Positions 63,301 to 64,000 of a DNA stretch of 64,000 bases are shown piece by piece (the first letter of the stretch is position 1; every line of letters begins with the position of its first letter). Location of the stretch: NCBI RefSeq assembly GCF_001638985.1, contig NW_017265139.1, positions 806,001-870,000 on the forward strand, written 5' to 3'. A program made the position numbers and the translations under genes. A model generated the notes under the pieces. The model saw only the letters and a program-made list of their open reading frames with translations, searched no databases and was not told the DNA's origin. The DNA comes from Phycomyces blakesleeanus NRRL 1555(-) (Eukaryota > Mucoromycota > Mucoromycetes > Mucorales > Phycomycetaceae).

Positions 63301-64000
63301 AATAATATTGCCTCTGTTTTCAAACTACTCATAAAATAATAGACATAATAATAACGGTAATAATTAAAGGATGTAAAAAAAAAGATAATTGAAACTATAG
63401 ACCTTGGATCTTTACCAAACAAGTACTAGGTTACAATTTCTTTCGTCTTTTACTGAGTGACAATAGATGGTCTATCACGCCCTTACACTCAATAACGTGG
63501 ACATAATTATGTAATTCTATAATCAGAAGTTCAAAGAAACGAACCTAGCGAAGAAGAAGAAAAAAAGAGAACTAAATGTCATTCAGTATCATTTTTACTT
63601 GGAATCCTTTAAGCATATTTTGCAAGTAATGCACTAGTAATGCACTAGAATTATTTTAGTCTTTTTTTTTTTTTTAAAAAAAAATCATGTAAATATTTAT
63701 CATTCCAAAATAAGAAAATACAATGGCTTTTGTGTGTAAAAATAAATTATAGAACAAATTGGGACCCTGTAGTCAACCATATCGTCAGTAGGGTTAAAGA
63801 GCCGAAAGGCAGGACAAATACACAAAACTATGGGGACAGAGAGACTATACAAATAAGCGGTGCAAAAACCAAGTATTCGAAGGCATGTACCATATAGAAA
63901 TGGTGGAAACCATGAATAGAAGTTGATCGTTCTACATTACCAAGGTTATACACACAGGTTTATAATACCACTCGACACCACGCTGAGTTACAAGATCGAT
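63301..64000. other. Downstream of the synthetase gene
   Basis: AT-rich, with a T/A-run near 63661-63683. No gene or RNA recognised up to the window edge. Confidence 0.6.

Overview
The window looks like a piece of a nuclear chromosome (a scaffold with one run of exactly 100 Ns) from a filamentous early-diverging fungus, most likely Mucoromycota and probably Mucorales. This is inferred from short AT-rich GT-AG introns, AT-rich spacers, an F-box/leucine-rich protein type common in that group, a single eIF5-mimic gene, and a mix of chromodomain Gypsy, CACTA-like, MULE, PIF/Harbinger and Tc1/mariner elements. I found no rRNA, tRNA or other RNA gene and no CRISPR array.

Left part, 1 to about 37,000, is almost entirely mobile DNA. 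In order it holds: the end of a decayed Tc1 transposase (1-603); a CACTA-like gene pair, made of a broken accessory gene (1575-3231) and a truncated transposase (3313-4905), with a foldback repeat inserted in the accessory gene; a CACTA element defined by CACTACGGC ends (4906-12247) with a damaged transposase and an intact four-exon accessory gene (10019-11049), the two separated by the assembly gap; small TA-flanked MITEs; a broken transposon gene (12920-13576); a 4.9 kb Tc1/mariner-type element with TA target duplications and about 300 bp inverted repeats built of 22 bp units (13579-18481); a MULE transposase relic (19422-21603); an older Gypsy element on the minus strand (21893-26824); a young chromodomain Gypsy element (27234-32702) with about 1% LTR divergence and a CATAC target duplication; and a PIF/Harbinger pair with a Myb-like gene (33040-33904) and a fully open transposase (34356-35718). 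A MITE at 36512-37008 marks the edge of this zone.

Right part, 38,000 to 64,000, is host gene space. It holds two paralogous intronless F-box genes (38345-40159 minus and 47556-49379 plus) flanking an eIF5-mimic/BZW gene (41190-43344 minus, seven exons); then a YOP1/REEP-type ER-shaping protein (54232-54958 minus, three exons), a Wee1-family kinase (55293-57481 minus, five exons), and, divergently, a 17-exon bacterial-type and probably mitochondrial alanyl-tRNA synthetase (59353-63300 plus). Their spacers are long, AT-rich and carry microsatellites. A 274 bp TA-flanked MITE sits in the shared upstream region of the kinase and synthetase genes.

The host genes are unrelated housekeeping or regulatory functions: translation control, ER shape, mitotic entry, mitochondrial translation and probable ubiquitin-ligase adaptors. 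In the left part the recurring theme is transposases paired with a second, smaller protein gene, and decay by in-frame stops that can mostly be explained by C-to-T type transitions.
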